Shown here piece by piece: positions 22,974 to 31,493 of a DNA stretch of 34,169 bases. Source of the stretch: Syntrophomonadaceae bacterium (GTDB lineage: Bacteria; Bacillota; Dethiobacteria; DTU022); assembly GCA_007131435.1 (NCBI GenBank), contig SLQM01000210.1, forward strand, positions 1-34,169, in the 5' to 3' direction. A model generated the notes under the pieces. It saw only the letters and a list, made by a program, of their open reading frames with translations, searched no databases and was not told the DNA's origin. The first letter of the stretch is position 1. Each line of letters begins with the position of its first letter. The position numbers and the translations under genes are program-made.

Positions 22974-25358
22974 ATGGCAAAAACAGAACTTATTGAATCA
23001 ATAATCAGTCGGCACAATTTTGACACTGCAAACCTGATTATGATTTTACAGGATACGCAGGAAGTTTTTAACTACTTACCACCGGATGCTTTAGAATATA
23101 TTTCAAACAGATTGGAAATCCCCAAGTCACAAATATATTCAATAGCTACATTTTTTAAGTCATTCTCCTTAACACCCCGGGGAAAGCACAAAATAGATAT
23201 ATGTGAAGGCACTGCCTGTCATATCAGGGGTGCCTCTCTTTTGTTAAGCTCCGTTACGGAGGAGTTTAACATTAAAGAGGGGGAAACTTCCCCCGATGGT
23301 TTGTTTTCCTTAAATTCTGTGCACTGTGTGGGCGCTTGCGCTATGGGTCCTGTAGCAATCATTGATGGCGAGTATCATGGTAATATAACTTCTTCCAGCC
23401 TGGTTAAAAAAATAAAACAATGCTGCGCCGAAGAACATTGCGTTGAAAATAAATCGAAGCAATTATCCAGCCAGGAAGTGGTACCAGAAAACAGGGATCT
23501 GCTAACCGGGGTAAAAAGTTTTGATGACTATAACAAGCTTAGAGAAAAGTTGACAGCAAAGTATAAAGCAATAAATAACAGGATCCTGGTTTGTACCGGA
23601 ACAGGTTGCCTGGCAAAGGGAAGTATCAAGGTGGCTCATGCCCTGACCAGGGAACTTGATAGTAAAAATTTTAATATTCCGGTTCATATCGGGGTAAAAA
23701 AAGTTGGCTGTCACGGATTATGTGAGCAGGGACCGCTAGTAATCATACATCCTGAAAATATTTGCTACACAAAGGTCAATGAAAAAGATGTTAAAGAAAT
23801 TATTGAAGAAACTTACATTAACAAAACAGTTGTTGAAAGACTCTTATATCGAGATTCAGCCGATTCACCGGCGATTGAAAAATACACTGATATACCATTT
23901 TATTCCAGCCAGGTGAAAATTGCCCTACGTAACGTGGGGGAAATTGATCCTGCAAACATTGCTGACTACATAGCTTGTGGAGGATACGGCGCTCTAAAAA
24001 AAGTTTTACAGGATATGCAACCCGAAGCCGTAATTGACAAAATTGACAAGTCCGGCCTGAGGGGCAGGGGTGGAGGCGGTTTCCCGGCAGGTAAAAAATG
24101 GCGAACTGCTGCTGCAGTAAATTCTGATCTAAGATATGTGATCTGCAACGGTGATGAGGGAGACCCCGGTGCCTTTATGGATTGCAGCATAATGGAAGGT
24201 GATCCACATGCTGTTCTGGAAGGTATGGCAATATGTGCATACGCCATCAGGGCAGAGCAGGGATACATATATGTTCGTGAAGAATACCCCCGTGCATTAA
24301 TCCGCATGCAGCAGGCAATTGAACAGGCACTGGAAAGTGGTTTCCTGGGCGACAATCTATTTGGCACAGATTTTTCTTTTAAAGTAAAGATAAATAGGGG
24401 TGCAGGAGCTTTTGTTTGCGGTGAATCAACTGCCTTAATGCAATCTGTAGAGGGTAAAGTAGGAGAGCCAAGGGCAAAATATATCAGGTCAGCAGAGCGG
24501 GGGCTTTACGATAAGCCTACAGTGCTTAATAATGTTGAAACATTTGCAAATGTCCCCATTATAATAGATAAAGGTGTACAGTGGTTTAGAAGCTACGGAT
24601 CTGACAACAGTAAAGGAACCAAAGTTTTTTCTGTTGTCGGTAAAGTAAAAAATACCGGCCTTGTTGAAGTGCCGATGGGCACAACGTTAAGAAATATTAT
24701 TTATGATATTTGTGGAGGCATTATTGATGGTGGAAGATTTAAGGCCGTGCAAACAGGAGGCCCTTCAGGAGGCTGCCTGCCGGCTGAAAAACTTGATCTA
24801 CCTGTTGATTTCGACAGCCTGACCCGGGAAGGTTCGATGATGGGTTCCGGCGGGATGATCGTTATGGACGAACACACCTGCATGGTAGATGTGGCTAGAT
24901 ATTTTACTGATTTTTTGACCAGTGAATCCTGTGGCAAATGCGCCGCCTGTCGACTTGGGCTTGAACAAGTCCATGCTATCCTCGATCGTATCTGCAAGGG
25001 AAAAGGTGTTGCAGGTGACCTTGATAATATAGAAAAACTACTGCACACATTACAGCACGGATCTTTATGCGGCCTGGGAAAATCGGCGCCCAATCCGGTT
25101 CGGAGCACATTGGACCATTTTAAAGATGAATACATAGCACATATTGAAGAGAAAAAATGTCCTGCCGGTGTATGTCGCGAGTTAATTTCTTATAAAATAG
25201 AAGATAGCTGTACAGGCTGCCGGAGATGTGCCAGATCATGCCCCCAGGGTGCAATTAGTGGCGAGAAGAAATTGTTGCATATTATAGACCAGGATTTATG
25301 CAACCGCTGCGGCATCTGCATAACTCTGTGTAATTTTGATGCTATAACAGTTGATTAA
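22974..25358 (+). CDS. NuoE-NuoF fusion, NADH-binding flavoprotein module of an anaerobic oxidoreductase complex
   Basis: 794 residues. Residues 1-150 are NuoE-like with the [2Fe-2S] ligands Cys77, Cys82, Cys118 and Cys122. Residues about 190-290 are a second thioredoxin-like [2Fe-2S] domain (CTGTGC and VGCHGLC). From about 310 follows NuoF: GLRGRGGGGFPAGKKW and NGDEGDPGAFMD (FMN/NADH site), then SCGKCAACRLG and GSLCGLG for a [4Fe-4S] cluster. Residues from about 735 add a two-cluster ferredoxin (CTGCRRCARSC, CNRCGICITLC). The layout resembles subunits of NADH-dependent Fe-Fe hydrogenases and formate dehydrogenases, in which this module handles NAD(H) and can bifurcate electrons. No hydrogenase or formate dehydrogenase catalytic domain is encoded next to it; the partner is an amino-acid dehydrogenase set. 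The next start is 19 bases after its stop. Confidence 0.92.
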   Translation: MAKTELIESIISRHNFDTANLIMILQDTQEVFNYLPPDALEYISNRLEIPKSQIYSIATFFKSFSLTPRGKHKIDICEGTACHIRGASLLLSSVTEEFNIKEGETSPDGLFSLNSVHCVGACAMGPVAIIDGEYHGNITSSSLVKKIKQCCAEEHCVENKSKQLSSQEVVPENRDLLTGVKSFDDYNKLREKLTAKYKAINNRILVCTGTGCLAKGSIKVAHALTRELDSKNFNIPVHIGVKKVGCHGLCEQGPLVIIHPENICYTKVNEKDVKEIIEETYINKTVVERLLYRDSADSPAIEKYTDIPFYSSQVKIALRNVGEIDPANIADYIACGGYGALKKVLQDMQPEAVIDKIDKSGLRGRGGGGFPAGKKWRTAAAVNSDLRYVICNGDEGDPGAFMDCSIMEGDPHAVLEGMAICAYAIRAEQGYIYVREEYPRALIRMQQAIEQALESGFLGDNLFGTDFSFKVKINRGAGAFVCGESTALMQSVEGKVGEPRAKYIRSAERGLYDKPTVLNNVETFANVPIIIDKGVQWFRSYGSDNSKGTKVFSVVGKVKNTGLVEVPMGTTLRNIIYDICGGIIDGGRFKAVQTGGPSGGCLPAEKLDLPVDFDSLTREGSMMGSGGMIVMDEHTCMVDVARYFTDFLTSESCGKCAACRLGLEQVHAILDRICKGKGVAGDLDNIEKLLHTLQHGSLCGLGKSAPNPVRSTLDHFKDEYIAHIEEKKCPAGVCRELISYKIEDSCTGCRRCARSCPQGAISGEKKLLHIIDQDLCNRCGICITLCNFDAITVD

Positions 25359-25377
25359 TAAATTGGAAGGACCACAT

Positions 25378-28300
25378 ATGACCGAATATATAACTCTAAG
25401 TGTTGACGGGCGTATCCTAAAAGCTGAGAAGGGAACAATGCTGCTCAATATTTTAAACGATAATGAAATATTTATTCCCCAATTATGCAACCATCCGTCA
25501 CTACCACCGAGCGGATCATGCAGGTTGTGCTCAGTAGAAATTACAAAGGATGATTGGAATGGAAATTCAAAAATAGTAACATCATGTCTCTACCCTGCTG
25601 AAGATAAGCTGAAAATATCAACTCGTTCAAAAGATGTGCTTGAGTTACGAAGAAGCCTCCTCGGGCTATACATGGCTCGCTGCCCGGATTCAGAGACAAT
25701 TAAGGACCTGGCCCGCTTAGAGGGAGTAGACGAAACTCCGTATACCTTAAAAGAGGGTGGAGATAATTGCATTCTTTGCGGTCTCTGTACAAGGGTATGC
25801 CAGGATAGCGGCCCGGGAGCTATTTCGACACTGAGCCGGGGCATAGAAAAAATTGTGGGACCAGATATAACTACAGTTGCTGATCAATGTACAGGTTGTC
25901 GGGCATGTACTCATATATGCCCTACCGATGCAATACCTTTTACCCAGGAAAACAAAGTTTATGAAATATGGAACCGCAAATTTGAAATTCCCGTTTGCTC
26001 TGTTAACCCTGATAATTGCCGGGGTTGCGGGATTTGTGAAGAAGTATGCCCTTACAGCATACCACGTGTAACACTATACAAAACAGGTTTGAGCACTGCA
26101 ACTATTTCCGAAACTGCCTGCACAGGTTGTGGCATTTGTGCCGGCAGCTGCCCGACCGGCACAATAGAACAAAGCATCACGGACAACCTCGATCATTATT
26201 ATGATTTGTTTTTTAAGACCGACTTATCCGGTAAAACGGTTGTTTTCAGTTGTCCCAGGTCTCCAATGCCCGTTGAAGAGGAGACAGTTGTTCAAGTCAG
26301 CTGTATCGGGAATGTTGATCTTTCCATGATCCTTTACCCGCTGGCTGCAGGGGCCAGGGCAGTAGGGTTAATGTGCAGGGATAAACTTAGCTGCCCCTAT
26401 ATGCTTGGGGGAAATCTTGGAGAAGAAAAAATAGGCGTTGCTAAAGAACTGCTCTCCTACTGCGGGCTTGATGAGGATAGAATAGCCCTGCTTAACCCAG
26501 ACTATGGCCAGGATGGTCCAAAAAAGGCGTGGAATGATTTTCTGAAAAGAGCGCAGCTTTTATCTCCAACTGTGATTGATATATTTCCTGTCAGTAACAA
26601 TCAAGAGCGAGGACTGGATTTTGCTTTAAGTATTGTAAATTGGTTAAAAAGCGGTAAGGAATCTGAACCGGTTATACCGGATGAACTTAAAGTACTTTTT
26701 ACCAAGGACGATTTGCAGAGCACAGCTATTCTATACCTCGATAATCTTCCTGAAATACATCTGATGCTTCCTTTATTAACAAATGAAAAGCTTGTTTACG
26801 ATTATTTAAGATTCGCATCAGATGCTTTAAAACAGCTGGACATAAAGGTCAAACCTGCTTGCAGTGAAAAGGAAGTTGAAGAAAGCGAAATAACCAAAGT
26901 TATCGCTTTTAATCCTTATCCCGAAGGAAAAATGGAAAGCGGTAAAAAATATATTTCAATAAATGAACTGGCTGGAGTTAAAGACAAAGTAAAAGAAACA
27001 ATCCGCTTTTCTTTTAGCCTGGATCATGTCGAACGTAAAAAATTGATTGATCAGTTAATTGCCAGCGACGATGTGCTGTTTGTAAACAATCTTAGCCTTT
27101 ACCTGCAGTATGGACTGCTAATGCGTGAGGGTGCGTGGCAGCAAACACATAAAAAGTACCTTGTGCCAAAGTTTGCCTCAGCAACTAAAGATTTCAAGGG
27201 TGAAGAAATCAGAATTGGTAAGTCACTGCGCATAGATAATCATCCAATCCTTCCTGATATGGCAAAAAAAGAACTTTCTTTTTCATTTAACGGTTCACAT
27301 TTCAGCGCATGGGAAGGCGAAGTAATTACCTCTGCTCTATATGCAGCGGGTGTAACAGTTTTTGGCCATCATCACCGCGATGGCGGTGCCCAGGGAATAT
27401 ACTGCGTGAACGGGCAATGTTCCCAATGCATGGTAATTGCTGATGGTAAACCGGTCAAAGGATGTATGACGCCGGTAATTGAAGGCATGCAAGTTGAAAG
27501 CGTTGAGGGTTTGCCAAGGTTAAGAGACGATAGCCCTTTGCAAAATTTTAAACCGTTACCGGAAGAATACGAAGTAGAGGTCCTGATCATCGGCGGAGGA
27601 CCTGCCGGTATAAGTGCCGCAATTGAGTTGGGAACTGCAGGCGCTGATGTATTGGTGGTTGATGATAAGCAGGAACTTGGTGGAAAGCTGAGTCTACAGA
27701 CCCACAACTTTTTCGGTTCTGTAAAAGACTGTTATGCAGGAGATCGCGGAATTGATATCGGCTATACACTGGCAGATAAAATGCTTAAACAGCCAACTGT
27801 TGAAACCTGGCTCAATGCAACGGTAGTTGGTGTCTACAGTGATGGAAAATTCGGTGTTTCTATAAACGGATCTTACAGACTCGTAAAAGCTGCAAAAATA
27901 CTCTTCAGTACAGGAGCGCGTGAGAAAACGCTGTCAATACCTGGGTGCGACCTTCCCGGAGTGTACGGCGCAGGAGCTTTTCAAACTCTTGTGAACAGGG
28001 ATCTGGTTAAATGTGCTGAAAAGCTTTTTATAATTGGCGGCGGCAATGTCGGTTTAATCGGCGCTTATCATGCCTTGCAGGCAGGGATAGATGTTGTCGG
28101 ACTGGTTGAAGCCCTTCCCCAGTGCGGCGGCTACAAAGTGCACGAAGATAAAATTAAACGTTTAGGCGTTCCTGTTATGACATCACACACAGTTTTGCGA
28201 ATTGAGGGCAAAGAAAAGGCTGAAAGAGTTATTATTGCTGCTGTAGACAAAAACTTTATTCCTCAGCAGGGAACAGAAAGAATATTTGATGTTGACACGG

Positions 28301-29322
28301 TTTTGATGGCTGTAGGTTTAAGCCCGGTAGATGAACTCTATGAAAAGGCTAAAGAATACGGTCTGGATGTTTATGTTGCTGGCGATGCTGAAGAGATTGC
28401 AGAAGCTTCGGCAGCAATTTTTTCCGGCAAAATAACAGGACGAAAAATTGCCCAGTCCCTGGGTTATGATTTCCCAATCCCAGGTAATTGGGAGGAATTT
28501 GGCGAAATCTTAAAACATCACTCTACAGAGATTGAAGAGTTTAAAGCAAAACATATAGATCAAGATGTTTACCCAATCATCCGATGCGTCCAGGAAATAC
28601 CCTGTAACCCCTGTACAGAGGCCTGTCCGAAGAACTGCATTACTATGAAAAATTCTATCCTGGATATTCCAGAATTCGGTGAAGAATGCATCGGCTGCGC
28701 AAATTGTCTTTTAGCCTGCCCCGGCCTGGCTATTAACCTAATGGTTGAAGATTTTGATCCGTTAAAAGAAAGCTCCTTGATAATCATGCCTTATGAATTT
28801 CACATTAATAATATACCTCTTGGCCAGGAAGTAATCACTGCCGGCTTTGAAGGAGAAGTTATCGGTAAAGGGCGGGTTTTAGCTTACAAGCAAAGAGGAA
28901 GTCAAAATAAAAGGGCCCTGGTTTTACTGGAAGTTCCTTATGAAGACAGGTTAAAAGTAGCCGGCTTTAAAATCAGGGATGAAGACCAGGGCCGCCCGTA
29001 TACCACTGATTTACCTGAAGATGATCCAATTGTATGCCGCTGCGAGAGGGTAAGAAAAAGTGAAATAGTCAATGCTATACGAAGTGGGGTTAAAGATCTG
29101 AACCAGCTCAAAGCACAAATCAGAACAGGGCTTGGAGGTTGCAACGGCAAAACCTGTTTTGATCTTATCCTCAGAATTTACAGGGAACAGGGGATACCAC
29201 TTTCAGAATTAACTATGCCCACTCACAGGCCATTGGTAGCAGAAGTCCATCTTGGTGATTTTATTTCTGCCGATTCAACAAGAATAGCTGTTGACGCAGG
29301 GGAGGCAGACAATGCCAGTTAA
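25378..29322 (+). CDS. Multi-domain electron-transfer flavoprotein: NuoG-like, ferredoxin, MvhD-like, HcnA and HcnB modules fused
   Basis: 1314 residues from ATG 25378 (GGAAGG upstream; the TTG at 25351 overlaps the previous gene). Order: NuoG-type [2Fe-2S] (Cys37/48/51/70); four [4Fe-4S] motifs starting at Cys131, Cys171, Cys214 and Cys248; an MvhD-like stretch about 285-375 with Cys292, 309, 333 and 339; an unrecognised stretch about 376-634; an HcnA/sarcosine-oxidase-type [2Fe-2S] domain (Cys676/681/684/696); an HcnB-like disulfide-reductase fold with FAD motif GGGPAG near 740 and a second Rossmann motif GGGNVG near 888; two ferredoxin motifs about 1070-1120; and a BFD-like [2Fe-2S] domain (VCRCERV, GGCNGKTC) about 1219-1262. 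It would carry electrons between the NuoEF protein and the HcnC-like dehydrogenase. I know no characterised protein with this exact order. Confidence 0.88.
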   Translation: MTEYITLSVDGRILKAEKGTMLLNILNDNEIFIPQLCNHPSLPPSGSCRLCSVEITKDDWNGNSKIVTSCLYPAEDKLKISTRSKDVLELRRSLLGLYMARCPDSETIKDLARLEGVDETPYTLKEGGDNCILCGLCTRVCQDSGPGAISTLSRGIEKIVGPDITTVADQCTGCRACTHICPTDAIPFTQENKVYEIWNRKFEIPVCSVNPDNCRGCGICEEVCPYSIPRVTLYKTGLSTATISETACTGCGICAGSCPTGTIEQSITDNLDHYYDLFFKTDLSGKTVVFSCPRSPMPVEEETVVQVSCIGNVDLSMILYPLAAGARAVGLMCRDKLSCPYMLGGNLGEEKIGVAKELLSYCGLDEDRIALLNPDYGQDGPKKAWNDFLKRAQLLSPTVIDIFPVSNNQERGLDFALSIVNWLKSGKESEPVIPDELKVLFTKDDLQSTAILYLDNLPEIHLMLPLLTNEKLVYDYLRFASDALKQLDIKVKPACSEKEVEESEITKVIAFNPYPEGKMESGKKYISINELAGVKDKVKETIRFSFSLDHVERKKLIDQLIASDDVLFVNNLSLYLQYGLLMREGAWQQTHKKYLVPKFASATKDFKGEEIRIGKSLRIDNHPILPDMAKKELSFSFNGSHFSAWEGEVITSALYAAGVTVFGHHHRDGGAQGIYCVNGQCSQCMVIADGKPVKGCMTPVIEGMQVESVEGLPRLRDDSPLQNFKPLPEEYEVEVLIIGGGPAGISAAIELGTAGADVLVVDDKQELGGKLSLQTHNFFGSVKDCYAGDRGIDIGYTLADKMLKQPTVETWLNATVVGVYSDGKFGVSINGSYRLVKAAKILFSTGAREKTLSIPGCDLPGVYGAGAFQTLVNRDLVKCAEKLFIIGGGNVGLIGAYHALQAGIDVVGLVEALPQCGGYKVHEDKIKRLGVPVMTSHTVLRIEGKEKAERVIIAAVDKNFIPQQGTERIFDVDTVLMAVGLSPVDELYEKAKEYGLDVYVAGDAEEIAEASAAIFSGKITGRKIAQSLGYDFPIPGNWEEFGEILKHHSTEIEEFKAKHIDQDVYPIIRCVQEIPCNPCTEACPKNCITMKNSILDIPEFGEECIGCANCLLACPGLAINLMVEDFDPLKESSLIIMPYEFHINNIPLGQEVITAGFEGEVIGKGRVLAYKQRGSQNKRALVLLEVPYEDRLKVAGFKIRDEDQGRPYTTDLPEDDPIVCRCERVRKSEIVNAIRSGVKDLNQLKAQIRTGLGGCNGKTCFDLILRIYREQGIPLSELTMPTHRPLVAEVHLGDFISADSTRIAVDAGEADNAS

Positions 29323-30487
29323 CAAAAATATATACGATGTGATTATCATAGGCTGTGGAAGTGTAGGTAACCCGACAGCATATCAGTTAGCTGAAGCGGG
29401 ATTAAGTGTTTTGGCAATAGACAGGCGCTCATCAGCAGGACAGGGTGATAATAAGACCGCGATTGGCGGTGTAAGGGCCACACACTCAGACCCAGGGAAA
29501 ATATCAACCTGCCTTTATAGTATTGACATATTCTCCTCATGGAATGAAAAATACGGGTTTGATATAGGATGGAAGCCTGGCGGTTATTGCTTCCCTGTAT
29601 ATGACCAGGATATTGAAAGTACATTAAAATCTCTGATACCCTACCAGAAAGAATGTGGGATGAAAATAGATTGGGTAGATGCTGAAACAATTAAAAATAT
29701 TATCCCCGGGATAAATGAAAATGATCTCCGCGGTGGAACTTATTCACCGGATGACGGCCAGGTTTCATCGATCCTGGCACCAATCGCATTTCAAAAGGAA
29801 GCTGAAAAGAACGGTGCAGTTTATCTATTTAATGAGCGGGTAACAGGTTATGAGCGTAAGGGGGATAGAATCGTAGGAGTTATTACCGACAAGGGTAAAT
29901 ATTATGCAGAATGGGTGGTTCTGGCTGCCGGATCAGACGCCGCAGAACATGGGCCGATGCTTGGAATAGATATACCGGTTACACCTGATGCGCATGAAGC
30001 TGGAATTTCTGCCCCTGTTGAACATTTTTTAGCTCCGCTGATTGTTGATCTGAGGGCAGGTGTGGATGGTAAAACCTCTAACTTTTATTTTGGGCAAAAC
30101 AAGGAAGGCCAGATAATATTTTGTTATACACCAAAAGATCTGTTTATCGGTACAGACAGGGAATCATTATCTGAATTTTTACCAATTCTTGCCCGACGCA
30201 TGGTTTCATTGATTCCGAGGTTAAAAAACCTTTTAATCAGAAGAATATGGCGCGGATGCTACCCGATGAGCCCGGATGGGGTTCCTATAATAGATTATGC
30301 ACCAGGTATCGAGGGATTAATCTTAGCAGTGGGAATGTGTGGACAGGGCTTAATGCTCGGCCCTGGTGTGGGCAAGAATATAACATCAATGATAACCAGC
30401 GGCTGTTCCTGCATCAGTTCTGAAGCACAAAACTGTTTTAGGTACGACAGGGATTTCTATCAAAAAGAGACTGAAACCCTCAAGTAG
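29312..30487 (+). CDS. FAD-dependent amino-acid dehydrogenase (DadA/HcnC/proline dehydrogenase beta type)
   Basis: 391 residues from ATG 29312, chosen because GGGGAGG (29299-29305) precedes it; it overlaps the previous gene by 11 bases. The N-terminal dinucleotide fold reads DVIIIGCGSVGNPTAYQLAEAG followed by an acidic AIDRR strand end (quoted in part: GCGSVGNPTAYQLAEAG). The C-terminal FAD block is GCYPMSPDGVPIIDYAPGIE and VGMCGQGLMLGPGVG, as in the D-amino-acid oxidase superfamily. Relatives with HcnA/HcnB-type partners oxidise glycine, sarcosine, octopine/nopaline or L-proline. The neighbouring proC, rocD and hypD favour proline or a hydroxyproline, but no residue seen fixes the substrate. 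A terminator follows at 30547. Confidence 0.85.
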   Translation: MPVNKNIYDVIIIGCGSVGNPTAYQLAEAGLSVLAIDRRSSAGQGDNKTAIGGVRATHSDPGKISTCLYSIDIFSSWNEKYGFDIGWKPGGYCFPVYDQDIESTLKSLIPYQKECGMKIDWVDAETIKNIIPGINENDLRGGTYSPDDGQVSSILAPIAFQKEAEKNGAVYLFNERVTGYERKGDRIVGVITDKGKYYAEWVVLAAGSDAAEHGPMLGIDIPVTPDAHEAGISAPVEHFLAPLIVDLRAGVDGKTSNFYFGQNKEGQIIFCYTPKDLFIGTDRESLSEFLPILARRMVSLIPRLKNLLIRRIWRGCYPMSPDGVPIIDYAPGIEGLILAVGMCGQGLMLGPGVGKNITSMITSGCSCISSEAQNCFRYDRDFYQKETETLK

Positions 30488-30546
30488 TATAATCTCCTAA
30501 CATCACTCGAGTTTATAGTCTTACAATTATTAAATTAATGAGTTTA

Positions 30547-30580
30547 AAAGCCTGTTTTAGCAGAACAAACAGGTTTTTAT
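30547..30580 (+). terminator. Rho-independent terminator of the NuoEF/HcnABC-like operon
   Basis: AAAGCCTGTTT and AAACAGGTTTT pair over 11 bp (one G-U) with a nine-base loop, and the 3' arm merges into TTTTTAT. It separates the electron-transfer operon from proC. Confidence 0.8.
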
Positions 30581-30585
30581 TATGC

Positions 30586-30614
30586 TTGCATTAAAATATT
30601 GATTCATATAGAAT
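30586..30614 (+). promoter_or_regulatory. Candidate promoter of proC
   Basis: TTGCAT (30586-30591), 17 bases, TAGAAT (30609-30614), placed between the terminator and proC. It implies proC is transcribed separately from the upstream complex and possibly with the downstream synthase and kinase genes. Confidence 0.5.
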
Positions 30615-30650
30615 ACTTTCTAAGATCCTGTAAGAAAGAAGGGACAGATT

Positions 30651-31457
30651 ATGGATAATATCGGGTTAATCGGATGTGGAGCAATGGGTTCGGCCCTGGC
30701 AAAAGGAATGGTATTGAGAGGAGGCATTAAGCCGGACAATATCTACTTGTTTGACTTGAATAAAGAGCGCCAGGAACTTCTGTCAAATGAGCTTAATACG
30801 CATTCCGCAAGTGACTATTCGGAACTGGTTAAAAACTGTAAACATATTTTTATCGCAGTAAAACCACAGGATAGTGAAGGGCTGCTTTATTCTATTAAAC
30901 CTGGTATAGGAAATGAACATATATTAATATCAATTGCAGCTGGCATTACAATTAATTTTATTGAGAGCTGTTTATTTCCGGGGGCTAAAATAATTCGGCT
31001 TATGCCGAATACGCCATGCCTGATTGGCGAAGGAACAATTGTTATCAGCACCGGAGACACAATATCTGATCAGGAATTCAAGGCGGTTAATAAGCTTTTA
31101 AAACCTCTTGGTTTGGCTATTCGGATGCCTGAATACTTGATGGATGCCGCAACAGGTCTAAGCGGTACAGGACCTGCATATGTTTTTCTGTTTATCGAAA
31201 CGATGATCGATGCCGGGGTGGCTGTAGGAATCAGGCGCGATGTTGCCTCACGACTTGTTATTCAAAATGTAATTGGTTCGGCACGCATGCTGGAAGAAAA
31301 CATTACCCATCCTGCAGAGCTTAGAAATACTGTTACTTCTCCTGCCGGTACCACATCGACTGCAATGCAGGTTTTAGAAGAGAATGGATTTCGAAGCTGC
31401 CTGCTAAAAGCCGTAATTGCTGCTACTAAACGTTCTGAAGAACTGCGTCGTGGATAA
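30651..31457 (+). CDS. proC: Pyrroline-5-carboxylate reductase
   Basis: 268 residues, the usual length. The N-terminal NAD(P) fold has IGLIGCGAMGSALAKGM; then FIAVKPQD, ISIAAGI, RLMPNTPCLIGEG, and the C-terminal signature LSGTGPAYVFLFIE and LRNTVTSPAGTTSTAMQVLE. It reduces P5C to L-proline in the cytosol. Here it can drain P5C from both the HypD and RocD routes, or supply proline for the adjacent dehydrogenase complex if that runs oxidatively. AAGGGA precedes the ATG. The synthase gene follows after 36 bases. Confidence 0.96.
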   Translation: MDNIGLIGCGAMGSALAKGMVLRGGIKPDNIYLFDLNKERQELLSNELNTHSASDYSELVKNCKHIFIAVKPQDSEGLLYSIKPGIGNEHILISIAAGITINFIESCLFPGAKIIRLMPNTPCLIGEGTIVISTGDTISDQEFKAVNKLLKPLGLAIRMPEYLMDAATGLSGTGPAYVFLFIETMIDAGVAVGIRRDVASRLVIQNVIGSARMLEENITHPAELRNTVTSPAGTTSTAMQVLEENGFRSCLLKAVIAATKRSEELRRG

Positions 31458-31493
31458 CTTTTATAGGCATACTAACCTGGGAGGCTGATAAAA

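Noticed and set aside
23966..24367. 133-residue minus-strand ORF inside the NuoF part
   Set aside because: Shadow frame over the conserved FMN/NADH-binding blocks; no independent support.
22974..29322. Electron-bifurcating hydrogenase or NAD-dependent formate dehydrogenase
   Set aside because: The NuoE/F/G-like parts fit, but there is no H-cluster domain or molybdopterin catalytic subunit; the adjacent catalytic gene is an FAD amino-acid dehydrogenase.
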